Shown: one piece after another, positions 46,731-57,620 of the stretch
How the letters are laid out: the number at the start of each line of letters is the position of its first letter
How positions within the stretch are numbered: the first letter of the stretch is position 1
Source of the DNA: Dolomedes plantarius
Taxonomy: Eukaryota > Arthropoda > Arachnida > Araneae > Dolomedidae
NCBI GenBank assembly: GCA_907164885.2
Contig: OU015499.1
Coordinates: 149,343,920 to 149,407,919 of the forward strand
Direction: 5' to 3'
DNA length: 64,000 nt
Notes under the pieces: model-generated
Database searches by the model: none
What the model was told of the DNA's origin: nothing
The model's input: only the letters and a program-made list of their open reading frames with translations
Made by a program: the position numbers and the translations under genes

Positions 46731-47540
46731 ATTTCAAATAAGAAAATCGTTGTTATATAATTGAAATGTTCATAATCAAGATGAAAAAAATATGACCTGG
46801 TCTTGCGATTTTGGGTGCTGAATTGCGTCTCGTATTCTTAATTCCAAATTCATATTTAATAACATTAAGAAGATCCACGCCGAACGAGATGTCTGTTAGT
46901 CTTTTCATGATTAATTCAAGAATAAGGTTTATTTAAGAGGGGGGGGAAAACTTGAATGAGTACGCAGTGGAAAATTTTTTTAACAGTTTTTGCTTTGTTT
47001 TTTATTAGCTTTCGGGTGTAGCTTTTCAAGCATTCTCTTTTACTTTTGTGCATTTTCATTAATTATGCACAATAATCTCTCATGTTCAGCTGTCTATTTC
47101 AGTTCACTTTTCTCATCAAATAGACAAACTATTGTTTCGTTGTTTGTAAAACTGGATTTATTTGCCTTTCACGCGTTCATTTTGCAGTTCAGGAGGTAGA
47201 TATTTCTCTAGGTTTGTTTAAGGATATCTCCTTTATACACGCCTAAATAAGGAAGAATAGGGTTCGCGAGTTGTCGGGAGCCATGTTAGGGTGAGGTGAA
47301 CGTCTGCCGAAGGTCTAGGAGACTCGGAAACACACAGTAGCAGTTCGACTTATAGGTGGACCGCTGAACTAAACCGATGCCTGAAAAAGCCGTTCCTTGG
47401 GAGATAGTGCCGCCATCGAATAAGCACTTTTCTTTCTTTTGCGTCGGACTCTCCCTGCCACAGTGCCGTCCCGAAGTCATGTGGGATTTAACCGCACCCT
47501 GGTAACACCTCTGCTGATGGTTCACGGCTGCTTATTCGTC
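46731..47540. other. No recognised gene
   Basis: 46731-47280 is AT-rich. The minus strand near 46990-47120 shows broken Glu/Lys-rich frames that might be an old coiled-coil pseudogene. 47290-47530 is more GC-balanced, with a 79-codon minus-strand frame without recognisable motif. Confidence 0.4.
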
Positions 47541-47559
47541 AGGATCATCCGTCTATACC

Positions 47560-48010
47560 GGAGCTGGCCAATATATCTAAAGGCTTTCCACGTTTTCAAA
47601 TTTCAACTGCTCCAATATCTCTAAACTGACATTACCCGTCATATCTGTATGTAAGATAACTTCGGATGTTTCCAAAAATGCTTCATCCGAGGTGATGCCT
47701 TGAGAAATTTTTACTGTTGATCGATTAGATGACAACAAAGAACTATTTTGGTCCGTTTCCCTCGATCTTGTCTTTATCAAGTTCCCAACATCTGCGCAAA
47801 CTGCGATTCCAGTTTCAGATGTGGAAAATAATTGAAGCTTTTGTGATCGGAGTCTTGATGAATAATCGGTAATTTTTCTAGAATCAAACCTTCCAACAAA
47901 AGTCTGTCTAAATTTTGCAGTTTCATATTTATTCCATTAATGTGCAACTTCTTGTGTTAAAGTCGCATCGAAAAATGTTAGCCAATCAGGGAACTCGACA
48001 ACTTTAGAGT
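47560..48010 (-). pseudogene. Possible retrotransposon gag remnant
   Basis: Minus-strand frames give a polar Ser/Thr/Glu-rich text, including an open 67-codon stretch at 47577-47780 and, upstream, a broken stretch with RQTFVGRF and YSSRL. Together with the pol fragment further left on the same strand, this would fit the gag-then-pol order of one decayed element split by MITEs. No diagnostic zinc knuckle is seen. Confidence 0.25.
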
Positions 48011-48875
48011 CAATTATCTTTCATGGTTAAAATTTTTCGATACGAGTAAAAGTTAACATAATTATAAATATGGAGAGCCCGTAACTTATATTTAGTTGAA
48101 ACAGCAAGTGTTCGTATCCTATGAAATAGATTTGCCTAGGAACTGAGACACGTCCCGTTTAGAAGTTGTAGATTTTATGAAACAATTTTGTTTTAGTTTG
48201 AAATACAGTAATTTTGTGCATATGTTTGGCTCGTTGCTTTGTACAATATTTTTAATGCGTCTGACAAATATTCAATTTGATATCTGTAACACAGGTTTTA
48301 TTCATGTTTGATAAAAGGTAAAAAACATAACTGGAAATATTTGCAATTTGGAAAGCTTCTGTACGGGATTTTCAAAGAATTCTTTTCCCAAATTCGAGAA
48401 TGAAGAACATCCTAAATCTCACATTTGAACTCGCCTTATTCATTGAAACTGCGAAGTCAAACAGCGCAAACTTTACTGTAAGGGGCTTTTCACATGACCA
48501 CCGCCACTTGCATAGAAATGCTATATATTCTATGCTACTTGCATAGAAATTTTTAGCCGAGAAAAGATCAATCTTTGTGATTGGTTGAAAATTTTAAAAT
48601 GGGTTTAAAACTGGTATCGCTGAGCAATTCCGAACCAATCGGTTCTAGCTTTGAAGTTTGGGTTACTGTTTAATTTTTTTTAAGAAGAAGAAACGCTTCT
48701 TCACATGACAAAGGATCATCGCCTGTTCTGATGAATTCTTTTGATTAAACGAGATGTAGACACCTTCTTCATTTCTAGTTTTTTCATGAATTTTCTACGT
48801 AAACTTCCATCTTCGCTCGCTATTCTTTAAGAGAATTTTAAAAGTGTTCTCACGATCCTTTTATAACTAGAAGGT
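48011..48875. other. No recognised gene
   Basis: AT-rich, short frames only. A short repeated phrase (acttgcatagaaat) occurs twice near 48508-48552. Confidence 0.5.
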
Positions 48876-49243
48876 AACCCGTCATTTTGACGTCATAATA
48901 TTAATAATGACGTCATAATGGAAAAAGTATATGAAAGTTAAAAAATATCCCGAATTATCTAACAATATTGCATTTAATCCACACCTTGTAAAAGCAAACC
49001 CTTTCATTATTTTTTTATTTATTTAGTTTTTCATGCGATGGAGTAGTAGACTGCCATCCAACCCGTCATTTTGACGTCATAATACAAATAATAACGTCAT
49101 AATGGAAAAAGTATATGAAAGTTAAAAAATATCCCGAATTATCAAACAATATTGCATTTAATCCACACCTTGTAAAAGCAAACCCTTTCATTATTTTTTT
49201 ATTTATTTAGTTTTTCATGCGATGGAGTAGTAGACTGCCATCC
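48876..49243. repeat. 184-bp tandem duplication carrying CRE-type palindromes
   Basis: Two adjacent copies (48876-49059, 49060-49243) start aacccgtcattttgacgtc. The first has two gacgtcat sites about 20 bases apart, one within the perfect palindrome atgacgtcat. In the second the right-hand site has changed to aacgtcat. A few further substitutions separate the copies. Confidence 0.9.
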
Positions 49244-49800
49244 AGTTTTTTACAGCTCTCTACGCGATATGAATACTTGAGCTACTTGATTCATTTACAT
49301 TCAAGTTTGTTTACTTTCAGAATTCATCGCAAAAGTAAACAGATTTTTAAAAACTGTTAAATATACAGCTAAAAGCATCCAATTTTTTTAGTTCTGAATG
49401 TTTTATAGAAAAATAGGCTGAACAAACGTGATTTGATGGAGAAGATATTAGTTTTTAGGTAAGAAAAAATTTTGATCCACATCTGAAATTGAAATTAAGC
49501 CTAACCGGCGGTTTGTTTACTGAGGGCTTCAATTGAAAGATGAGTACAGCCCGGAAGTGTCATACAAAGACAACGGCTATTATATATAGGATTCTGAAAT
49601 TGCAGAAGTGCGAACACTGTATTTACCATCCAAGATACTTCCCGATTCTCCATTTTGCAAAGCTTCACTTACATCCCATATGTCTTCCAACGTTAGTACA
49701 ATAGGTCTTCTTTCCTAATTATAAAATTCAGGAAGCAATGCGCCAGCAGACTCATTTAATCCCAACCTCGCACCATCCGACTCTTTCGTCGTAAACAAGG
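49244..49800. other. No recognised gene
   Basis: AT-rich intergenic sequence with no frame or motif that can be assigned. Confidence 0.5.
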
Positions 49801-50366
49801 GCACGCGTGCACAGGGCGCGACTTTGACCCAATGGGGCCCTGGGCAAAGCAGACTTTGGGGGCCCCCTCCGAGGACAGATCCAGAAGGGGAGGCAAGTGT
49901 CGCCCCCAGGACTAGATTTCCACATGAACATGTGGGACACTCACCTAGGTCCCCCATAAATTGGGACCGGGCATTCAAAAAAATTTCGACCAACAAGTCA
50001 AAAATTTGAAAAAATAAATAAAAATAAAAATAATGTGTTAATTTATTAATTTACTTTTTAATGTTAATAAATAAATTCATGAAATTTTCTTTTGAAATTC
50101 AAAATAGATCACAGTCTGAAGCTATTACACCCCACCCACCCCCCAAAAAATAAAACCAGAAACGCTTATGGATGTAAGTATGCTTTGACTATAGTGGGTG
50201 CTCTGTGCCCCTCCCAGGATTTTTTTTCTGTATCTGCCACTGCCCCCATTTACTGCATTAACCAAAAACCAAATTTGAAAAATATATACAACTTAATACT
50301 AAATTAGGGGGCCCTGGGCAAGTGCCCCTTTTGCCCATGCGGAAATCTGGGCCTGCGCGTGCACAC
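49801..50366. repeat. GC-rich dispersed repeat remnant
   Basis: Much more GC-rich at both ends than its surroundings. The phrase ggggccctgggcaa occurs near both ends in the same orientation (about 49834 and 50307), and gcacgcgtgcac / gcgcgtgcacac mark the outer edges. Similar ggccct.ggcaaa phrases lie near 61566 and 61946, so it looks like an interspersed repeat. No coding motif. Confidence 0.5.
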
Positions 50367-51215
50367 GTTCCACCAGCTCTATTTTCTAAAAAAAAGAAAA
50401 ATAATTTTTATCGCGTACTTTATTTTTGCTGTGAGATCCAAATACTCGAAATTCTGGATAATATAAATTCGGATAATGGATTTCCTACTGTAAATTACTA
50501 CTGTATTTTAAACAATCTTGGACCTGTGATTCGCTCTTTTGGGTTCTTCACCAAGGCATAGACGATGAGTGCGCTGGTGGAAAATCAATTCTAAATGTGG
50601 AATTTCTCTAAATTTTTTCTTGGTGACTGACGGTGTGCAGTCATCTATATCACATCAGAAAGAACCATAGTCTATCACGAATTGTAGTACAAAATTTAAA
50701 GTGCATGGAGATGACGAAATGCGTAGACCCCGCACTCCTGGACAGTGCTGTTAGGGTTTGCAAACTGTCACCATCCATGAGATTACGCCCTACGCATTTT
50801 GTAATACTTTTCAAAAACATATTAAAAACATTAAAAAGTTCAATTCAGAGAAATGCAGTTTTAAGGTACCATTGCACAAAGTTTTTTATAATGACACACA
50901 ACATTACGTGCCTACATAAATTGTTTCATCGTTTTAGTTCACGTCATACCCAGAACTTAATACACATGGAAAACTCGTAGAATTTTTAATTATATAAAGA
51001 AATTACTCGTGTTTTCAACCTAAATTCATTTATTTGTTTGTGATTAGCAATAAGTTTTCATCCACCATGGAGTATAATACCTTCTAATGGACTGCAGACA
51101 CTGAGTAAATTTCAATACCGCAAATGAGCTATATGAAATAAAAAATCAAATTTTAAAAAAATACTGAGTTCAAAAATGTTATTCAAATTTGAAAAGTAAC
51201 TACAGATAATCGGAT
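50367..51215. other. No recognised gene
   Basis: A 115-codon plus-strand frame at 50633-50980 has no recognisable domain and is Lys/His/Leu-rich as expected of random AT-rich frames. An imperfect inverted pair (gaaatgcgtag / ctacgcattttg) lies inside it. Confidence 0.45.
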
Positions 51216-51490
51216 TTAGTTTATGACATGTTCGATATGCTTGCCATCAATGGCCATGATGTGGCGCAGACGAAGAGCAAAATTCTGCAAAACTCGCTGA
51301 AGTGTCGAGACATCGATGCTTTCGATGACCTCCTGAATGGATGTTTTGAGCTCAGCGATAGTTTCGGGGTCATTTGCGTAAACTTATGTCTTCAATATTG
51401 CCCTACAAAAATGAGTCACAGGGGTTGAGATCAGGAGAATATAGCGGCCAAGCGATTCCCATTCGCTCAGAAAAGCCGTATTTCGACATT
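51216..51490 (-). pseudogene. Mariner-type transposase C-terminal remnant
   Basis: On the minus strand WPLYSPDLNPCD (about 51460-51430) is the segment holding the third catalytic Asp of Tc1/mariner transposases. It is followed after breaks by ELKTSIQEVIESID, RLRHIMAIDG and a stop at 51216-51218, as in arthropod mariner-like elements. Stops and frame changes between the pieces show it is dead. The N-terminal two thirds are missing. Confidence 0.75.
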
Positions 51491-51565
51491 TTCAACGAAA
51501 AGCAAGTAATATAAAAACAAATTTTTTTAAAGTCATTTCCTACTTAGGTCAACAAAGAAAAATTT

Positions 51566-51592
51566 GAGTGTGAACTAATAGTAGGAATTGAA
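51566..51592 (+). repeat. 27-bp direct repeat, left copy
   Basis: An exact copy of this sequence (starting gagtgtgaactaatag) lies at 51945-51971. Together they bracket about 350 bases that include a tRNA-like patch. They could be a target-site duplication or short tandem-duplication debris. Confidence 0.7.
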
Positions 51593-51659
51593 AAAAAGGA
51601 TTGCCTGCCAGAACCTTGCCTACTGTGCGAGATTAGGAGAGGAGGAAAGAGAGAGAAAA

Positions 51660-51725
51660 AGTTCGTCAGGTTGGGGATTCGATCTCGCAACCCACAGGAC
51701 GAGAGGAGACCGCGCTACCGTTTAC
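51660..51725 (-). other. tRNA-like sequence (SINE head or tRNA pseudogene)
   Basis: Minus strand reads ggtagcgcggtctcc, like a D-arm with A box, then about 25 bases, then gatcgaatcccc, close to the B box and T-loop. The anticodon stem does not pair well, so a functional tRNA is unlikely. Confidence 0.45.
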
Positions 51726-51944
51726 AGAGTAATAATAGGGAAATTACTATTCAAGAGCAAGAAACGCTCTAGGTCTAAAACTAAAATCGATTAATTAAAT
51801 TTAATCAATGAATTAATATTTGAAAAACTGTATTAACATCAAGTGTCATCCACTACAAGTTTAAAAAGATATATTTGAACTTGAGTGGATGAATAAAAAG
51901 TATTTTATTAACGATTGAAAATTTGAACAAGATATATATAGGGA

Positions 51945-51971
51945 GAGTGTGAACTAATAGTAGGAATTGAA
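51945..51971 (+). repeat. 27-bp direct repeat, right copy
   Basis: Exact partner of 51566-51592. Confidence 0.7.
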
Positions 51972-52346
51972 TGAACAATACGAGTGCGCCTGCTCAAAAA
52001 ATCCCAACATGCCCTGCATTTAACCGCCAAGTTTTCACAGAATCTCGCCAATGGTTCAAAAGTTATCAAATTTTTTTTCATATAGCTCAATAATTGTCAC
52101 ACTGTATTTTCAATGATTTCTTTATTCTGTTACTATAAATACACGAAGAGAGAATATATTCCCTTGTCAGTTTTGTCCTGAAGAAAATGTATTCTATTAA
52201 TAACACCAGTCACGACCTTTAAAATGTATTACAGACAATTTGCAACGTATATGAAGTAAAAATCCGCAAAAACAAGCAGTTATTATACGATGAATAGAAG
52301 TTCATAAACGTTGAATAACAGCTTCAGACAAAATTTTCGACATTAA

Positions 52347-52762
52347 GGCTGCCTTGTACTAACCCTATTGGATTCTCTCAACTCCATGTTAACCTATGGA
52401 GAAAATGGGTCCGGATGGCCGACTTGGATTGGAAGGTTTTTTTTAAATTGTACTCCGTAATACAGAAGGAAATTTTACATTTTTGGACATTTTTCGTTTT
52501 GAAAAAAATGCTAATGCATTTTTTAAATTTCAATTATTCGGGGAAAAAATCTGGTGTAGTGTGCTTTAAACGCTCATAAATTCCTTTGGTGGACGCAATT
52601 TATAAAATGAATCCTGTTGTAACGTGCACAAAAGTTCAGAATATCTGAAAATAGCATTTTTATTGGAGGATCGGCATTTATGGAACTCTCAATAGTAGTC
52701 ACATTTTCTCCATAGGTTAACATGAAGGTGAGCGAATCCGATAGTGATAATACACAGCATCC
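52347..52762. mobile_element. MITE of the same family as 45627-46001 and the array remnant
   Basis: The left end ggctgccttgtactaaccc follows TTAA (52343-52346). The right end is the imperfect complement, ending gcatcc. The right TTAA has decayed to acaa. The interior aligns in the same orientation with the remnant in the array units. 416 bp, non-coding. Confidence 0.75.
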
Positions 52763-52823
52763 ACAAGTTACTGTTTAAAATATACGACGTAAAATTGCTA
52801 TATTAATTAATATATGGAGCAAA

Positions 52824-53603
52824 TCTATATACATAAAATAGTTCCGTAACTGACTGACTGACTGACTGACTGACAGACAACGCACAGACCGAACCGCTGG
52901 ACTTAAAGGACTGAAATTTTGCATGGAGATTCTTCTTATAGTGTAGGGATGCACTAAGAAAGGTTTTTAAACAATTCTTCTTAGATTTTTTTAAACTAAG
53001 TTTTTAAGCTGTTTTTGTAACATTCTTTAACGTTTGCATCTAAAATAATAATCTGAGGGTTATAAAGTTTATATCACGAGAAAGATCATAAAAATTCCTT
53101 TTAAATGAAATCTATTTCGAATTTTTACCTACATTTTCTGATTTTTGGTGAATTTTTAAAGATTAATTTTTAGAATTTAATTTATTAAAAACTGATTACG
53201 TGATTTCTTTTTCTGGTACTTTAAACTAATTTATCATCACGTGCATAACAATGAAATAGACAAAAAAATATTTTCTTGTTAATCCGGCAGACGTTTGGAC
53301 ATTATCCAAAAAAATATTAAAATACAGTAAAAGAAATGTTCCTCAAACTCTACTATATTCTTTAGTATGTTTTATTAGATTTACTTTGAATATATTCTTC
53401 TACATTTTTTGTGTTTAAAAATATCCCTTAAGATTTTTTTATATATATATTTTTTTTTACATCAATTGCATACATTGATCGTTGTATTCATTATAAATAT
53501 ATATATATATATATTTATTTTTATTTTTTGGCATTAATTGCATATATTGACCTTTGTATTTAATTTGAATCTACTCCGTAGCGAAGTGCGGGTTTTCAGC
53601 TAA
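52824..53603 (+). mobile_element. Helitron-like non-autonomous element
   Basis: It begins with TC (tctatatacataaaatag), followed by a (tgac)n run at about 52848-52875 and text typical of arthropod Helitron-type ends. It finishes gcgaagtgcgggttttcagctaa before T, fitting the CTRR/T rule for Helitron 3' ends with a GC-rich stem just inside. There is no Rep/helicase frame. The family call rests on remembered end patterns. Confidence 0.55.
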
Positions 53604-54002
53604 TATACCTATATAATGTAAATATACGAAGGTTATTTGATGTGAAAATTTCGATTATCGAAAATAAAAGGATAAATTTACTAAAATTTGGCAAAATATC
53701 GCTTAAAGTTACAGGAACATTACAGGAGAGGATGTGGAACTCCAATACAGGGTCCGTGCCCTCAGCTGCGGAGATTTCGAGATGTGCACGGAAAAACTTC
53801 AGTGATCAATGTAAAAAATGAACAGAGGAAAGAGAATATGAGATGGGACAACAACAACAACAAAAACAAAAACAAAACTGCGTGTCGAGAGTTGAAGAAA
53901 AACAAAGTCAAAAGAAAATGATAAAATAAAGACTCAAAGAGACTGCTTAGTCTTTTCCTTACGGGGTAGGATAGCATGTACCTCAAAAAACGGTCCCAAA
54001 AA

Positions 54003-54005
<3 letters not shown>
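53604..54005. other. No recognised gene
   Basis: A 77-codon plus-strand frame at 53688-53921 ends in an Asn/Lys-rich tract and shows no domain. Confidence 0.45.

Positions 54006-54043
<38 letters not shown>
54006..54043. repeat. (AT)n microsatellite
   Basis: Nineteen uninterrupted AT dinucleotides. Confidence 0.95.
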
Positions 54044-54045
<2 letters not shown>

Positions 54046-55995
54046 CCTCTTTAATGGCCGTTCATAAAAGGGGGTAGGAAATATCCCGTTCTAAAGAGAG
54101 AATTGGAAAAATGGGCTTCATAAGCTATACGTTATGGTGACTATTTAAAATGTTACTCAAAATACAGAAAGTCAAGTTTTACAGAACTTATATCACATTC
54201 CATTCATAATGAGAAAGAAAGAACACAGAAATCCCATTACAGCCTTTTTATTACAAATACAAAAAAAATGTAGATATACATTAACAACAGAAATGAAAAA
54301 ACAATTTAAAAAGAATAACGAGACAAAACAAAATGTACTGGTTATAGTCTCTCTCATAGCTCTATATTTGGGGAAAAGGTATACATATAAATTAACATCA
54401 GAAATTAATATATTTTAATATGAAAAGGAAAAACAATTATCTTAATTACTACCATAAAATATAAATATTGAAGAAACAAATGTTGCTATATGTACAACTT
54501 ACTGTCACATTATATATCTGTCTCTCATAGAGGCTTGCACTTTAGATAAAATCAAGCTGTTTCGAGGATTGTTATCAAACAACTGAATATCACTAGCCAG
54601 AGCTTTTTCTCCTCTATCTATGAAACTTTTTTGATTGTTACAAAAGGTGAAAATTTCAAACCAGGATATCATGATGAAGTGTCTTGTATAAATTCATGAA
54701 ATAAAGAAGAAAAACATGACTATGAATTTGAACAAAAAATGTTACAATTGAAACGAATTACTAAACGTTAAAAATAAACACTACTTCATTTAAAAAAAAA
54801 TAAATGAGAATGTTGCAGCAATCAGTTTATTTTTTTTGTCTGCTATAAATGTAAAGTTATTGTTTATGAAGCATAAGTAGTTATAAAGAATACATAGCTG
54901 AAACAATGTTACCAAACACTACTTTTCAATATTTATAATGCAAAACAACAACAAAAAAGCTTTAATAGGCATATTATTGGGGAAAACATCTACTTACTGT
55001 GTTACATTATTCACATAAACAGATACAACATTTAAAAAAAGCTGTTGATAAACATTAAAAAGAATTTGAAGAGTATCACTTCCACTAACTGTATGATATA
55101 GGAACAATGCAAAACAAATCAATTATTTCATGCTTCATACTTTAAGAGTCCTGCATTAAACTACGGTTGATAACACATTAATATTAAATCAAACAATTCC
55201 ATCATAAAACCCAGCCAGCAACAAAAAGGATGCATGAAATCAATGGCTGAAAAAATATTTAGCCATAAAGTATGTCAGTAATCTTATAGTTTCATGGATT
55301 TTACTGAAAAGAAATCTGACATAGAATAGATTGACTTAAATCTATCCTACTCAGACACCCATTCAGTTTTGAGGGAAGGGAATCAAGTACACATGTAAAG
55401 AAATTAATAAAAGCATACATCTAGCACATAAAAAACAACAATACAGTATACTTTACTAGCCAATATATCAACTTCAAGAACCCTTTCATTCTGCAAAATG
55501 GATTATAGTGCTTTAAGAATGTTACCATACAAATATTTGAGGAAAATCGAATGAACAATAAGGTACATACGTAGTTTTACAGTAATAATTTTTATCGATA
55601 GTGACATTGTAATACCGTTACCATCAGCGACACATTCAAATTGTGGTAAACACAATGGCACTAGAGATAAATCAGTGTTACTGGGAATAAAATCTACTTA
55701 CTAATTCATCTTAGATTATGTTAGAATATCCATATAGACAGAAACAACATAAAAAACTATTCACAAACACTATAAATAAAAAATTTCAAGAGTATCACTT
55801 TCTCTAAGCCTATCGCTGTCAAAGATAGGCTTAGAGAATGGAATTTTAAAACACCATCTGCTCTGATTCTTGCACGAAATCACATTCTTAAATTTTTGAG
55901 GTAGGGTATTTTTTGATTCTTCATCGATTTCAGGACGTGCAGGGAGATAATATTCGTTAATTTAAGAGATATTAATATTTGTTTACCTGTCCTAT
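54044..55995. other. AT-rich, no recognised gene; diverged internal duplication
   Basis: Segments near 54975-55095 and 55682-55802 resemble each other in order (atctacttact, a run with acaacat, agagtatcactt), suggesting an old duplication. A perfect 15-base-arm hairpin lies at 55800-55838. No supported coding frame. Confidence 0.45.
55800..55838. repeat. Perfect hairpin, 15-base arms
   Basis: Arms ttctctaagcctatc (55800-55814) and gataggcttagagaa (55824-55838) with a nine-base loop. Confidence 0.85.
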
Positions 55996-55999
55996 GGTA

Positions 56000-56100
56000 G
56001 AATAACATGGGCCGCCATTGCGGAGGTGCCCTAATGGCGGACGTGACGTCACACTTCGACCGCGTATACAGGAGTATATTTATACTCATGGTGGCAACGG
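56000..56100 (+). promoter_or_regulatory. CpG-rich promoter candidate with CRE and YY1-like motifs
   Basis: A short GC-rich island in AT-rich DNA: ggccgccattg (YY1-like), an inverted partner aatggcgg, the full CRE palindrome gtgacgtcac at 56043-56052, then tatatttatactc (56076-56088). Such clustering is common in housekeeping promoters. The stretch from about 56064 on also resembles the dispersed module of the array spacers, so it may be repeat-derived. Confidence 0.4.
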
Positions 56101-56165
56101 TATTGTTTACGCCCGTTGTTTATGTTGCTATCTGTTTAAATATCTGTAATTTAAATAATTAAAAG

Positions 56166-56261
56166 TGAAAAACTGTTGCCGACAAAATTTCGCAGCTTTT
56201 AGAATGGATCATGTGCTTAAAAAATATTGATCTAGGTGCTATAAAAATAAACTGTATTCAA
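56166..56261 (+). CDS. Candidate first coding exon of an unknown gene
   Basis: The frame is open from a stop near 56164 and has an ATG at 56211 with A at -3. It ends in ATT CAA|GTAAGT, a good donor at 56262 in phase 0. The coded text before the donor is helical in character (KISQLLEWIMCLKN). If unspliced, the frame runs on to 56795 as 194 residues with no recognised domain. I do not recognise the product. Confidence 0.3.
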
Positions 56262-57190
56262 GTAAGTTCAATTTACATTTTATTTTTTCTGTATTGTCTG
56301 ACAGAACAGTTTGGTGAAGAAGTTGAAAATGATTTAATGATTTCTACATTTTGCGCTATTTTTTGGAGAGTGAAGCTAAATGTTAATACAATACATATAC
56401 CTATTAAATCGTTAAATACTGCATGTTCAGTTATGATATGTTATTTTCAACAAATTGTTAGATTATCACTTTCTGGTCGATGTTGGCGTGCTGTTAAAAT
56501 ATACGCTCTGCGATTTCAAGAGATTTTCAGAAGTGTTCATTCTGATTTCTCTGATAATTTTATTTACAATTTTTATCCAAAATGTTTCAATATATCATCA
56601 TACAAGTCAGACATACCGTATGTAGCATTTTTCCTGGTTATGAGCTATACAAATGTTTTTGAACTGTTAATAATTGCGGTAAAAGATAAAATATACGGGG
56701 AGGAGATCCATATCCTATGCCGTTCGGCAGGAAGTTGTCAAACTCACTACAAATGGAGTTCTCATTCAGAAAAATACTATTTCTTTCTGTTTTAAGACTT
56801 TTAGCCTGACAATCCCCACTTTGTATGAAAATTCAACAATATGTAGCTAATAAACAACATTAGAATATTTTAATGAAAAAATATTGAAAACAGAATTTAT
56901 CTGGAGTAAATAATTAAAACAGCCAACATATTTCCAAAATGTATCAATTGGTTTCTAAAAGTATGTTAAATTTAAAATTTTTAAAAATATGTTACAGGAT
57001 AGTGTGAAAACAATAAATTCCAAATACAAGAATTTTATTTTCATAAAAAAACCTTAAAAGCTGTAAAATAAACATTAAATACTTTAAGATAGATAAATAA
57101 CAATACAAACTTGTAAAAAAATAGATAAAGTACTTTAAATGGAAAAGTTTGTAGCAAGATAATTTCAGCGTATTTAGAAGGATGAAAAAA
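56262..57190. other. No recognised gene beyond the readthrough frame
   Basis: If the donor at 56262 is used this is intron. The continuous plus-strand frame to 56795 is Phe/Ile/Ser-rich and matches no family I know. Confidence 0.35.
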
Positions 57191-57620
57191 ATATATGGGT
57201 ACAGATGTAGTATACGCAATGAATGCCAAGGGGCGATTTTTCGCCAAATCTGATGGTTGTTTGGCGGTTTTTATATTCTGGCAGGGAGGATTTTAAGATC
57301 GGATGGTATTTTTAAAAATTTTTTTGCGATAAGCTTTTTTTTACTGTACAACAGCCAGCAGTATGTAGTGAAGCCAGCGGCTGGGGATTTTCTGTAATGT
57401 TTTTGGACGGATGCGTAACGGAGCGTAGCGGAGTGAAGCAAGGGTATCTGAGCGAAGCGAAGATCCCATATGCACCTATGAGTTTCATAAAGCCAGCAGT
57501 AAGTTTGTTTTCCAATTTATTGTTTACATTTCGCAGTTTAAGCCTAACAGGTCTCCGAACGGGATTTTGGCGCCAAATTGGCGATGGCCCGTTGCGTATA
57601 CTACATCTGTTCCAATATAT
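57191..57620. mobile_element. Inverted-repeat element, 430 bp
   Basis: Left end 57191-57219 and right end 57592-57620 are complementary over 29 bases with two mismatches; the shared core is acagatgtagtatacgcaa. The interior has further ggcgatttttcgcc / ggcgccaaattggcg near the ends and two aagccagc phrases. No transposase. The superfamily cannot be told; no clear target duplication is seen. Confidence 0.65.

Noticed and set aside
49715..49996. 62- to 93-codon minus-strand frames in the GC-rich repeat
   Set aside because: Low-complexity Gly/Pro/Ser text from a GC-rich repeat with no domain; overlapping frames on both strands look alike.
51660..51725. Functional tRNA gene
   Set aside because: A and B box-like text is present, but the anticodon and acceptor stems do not pair.
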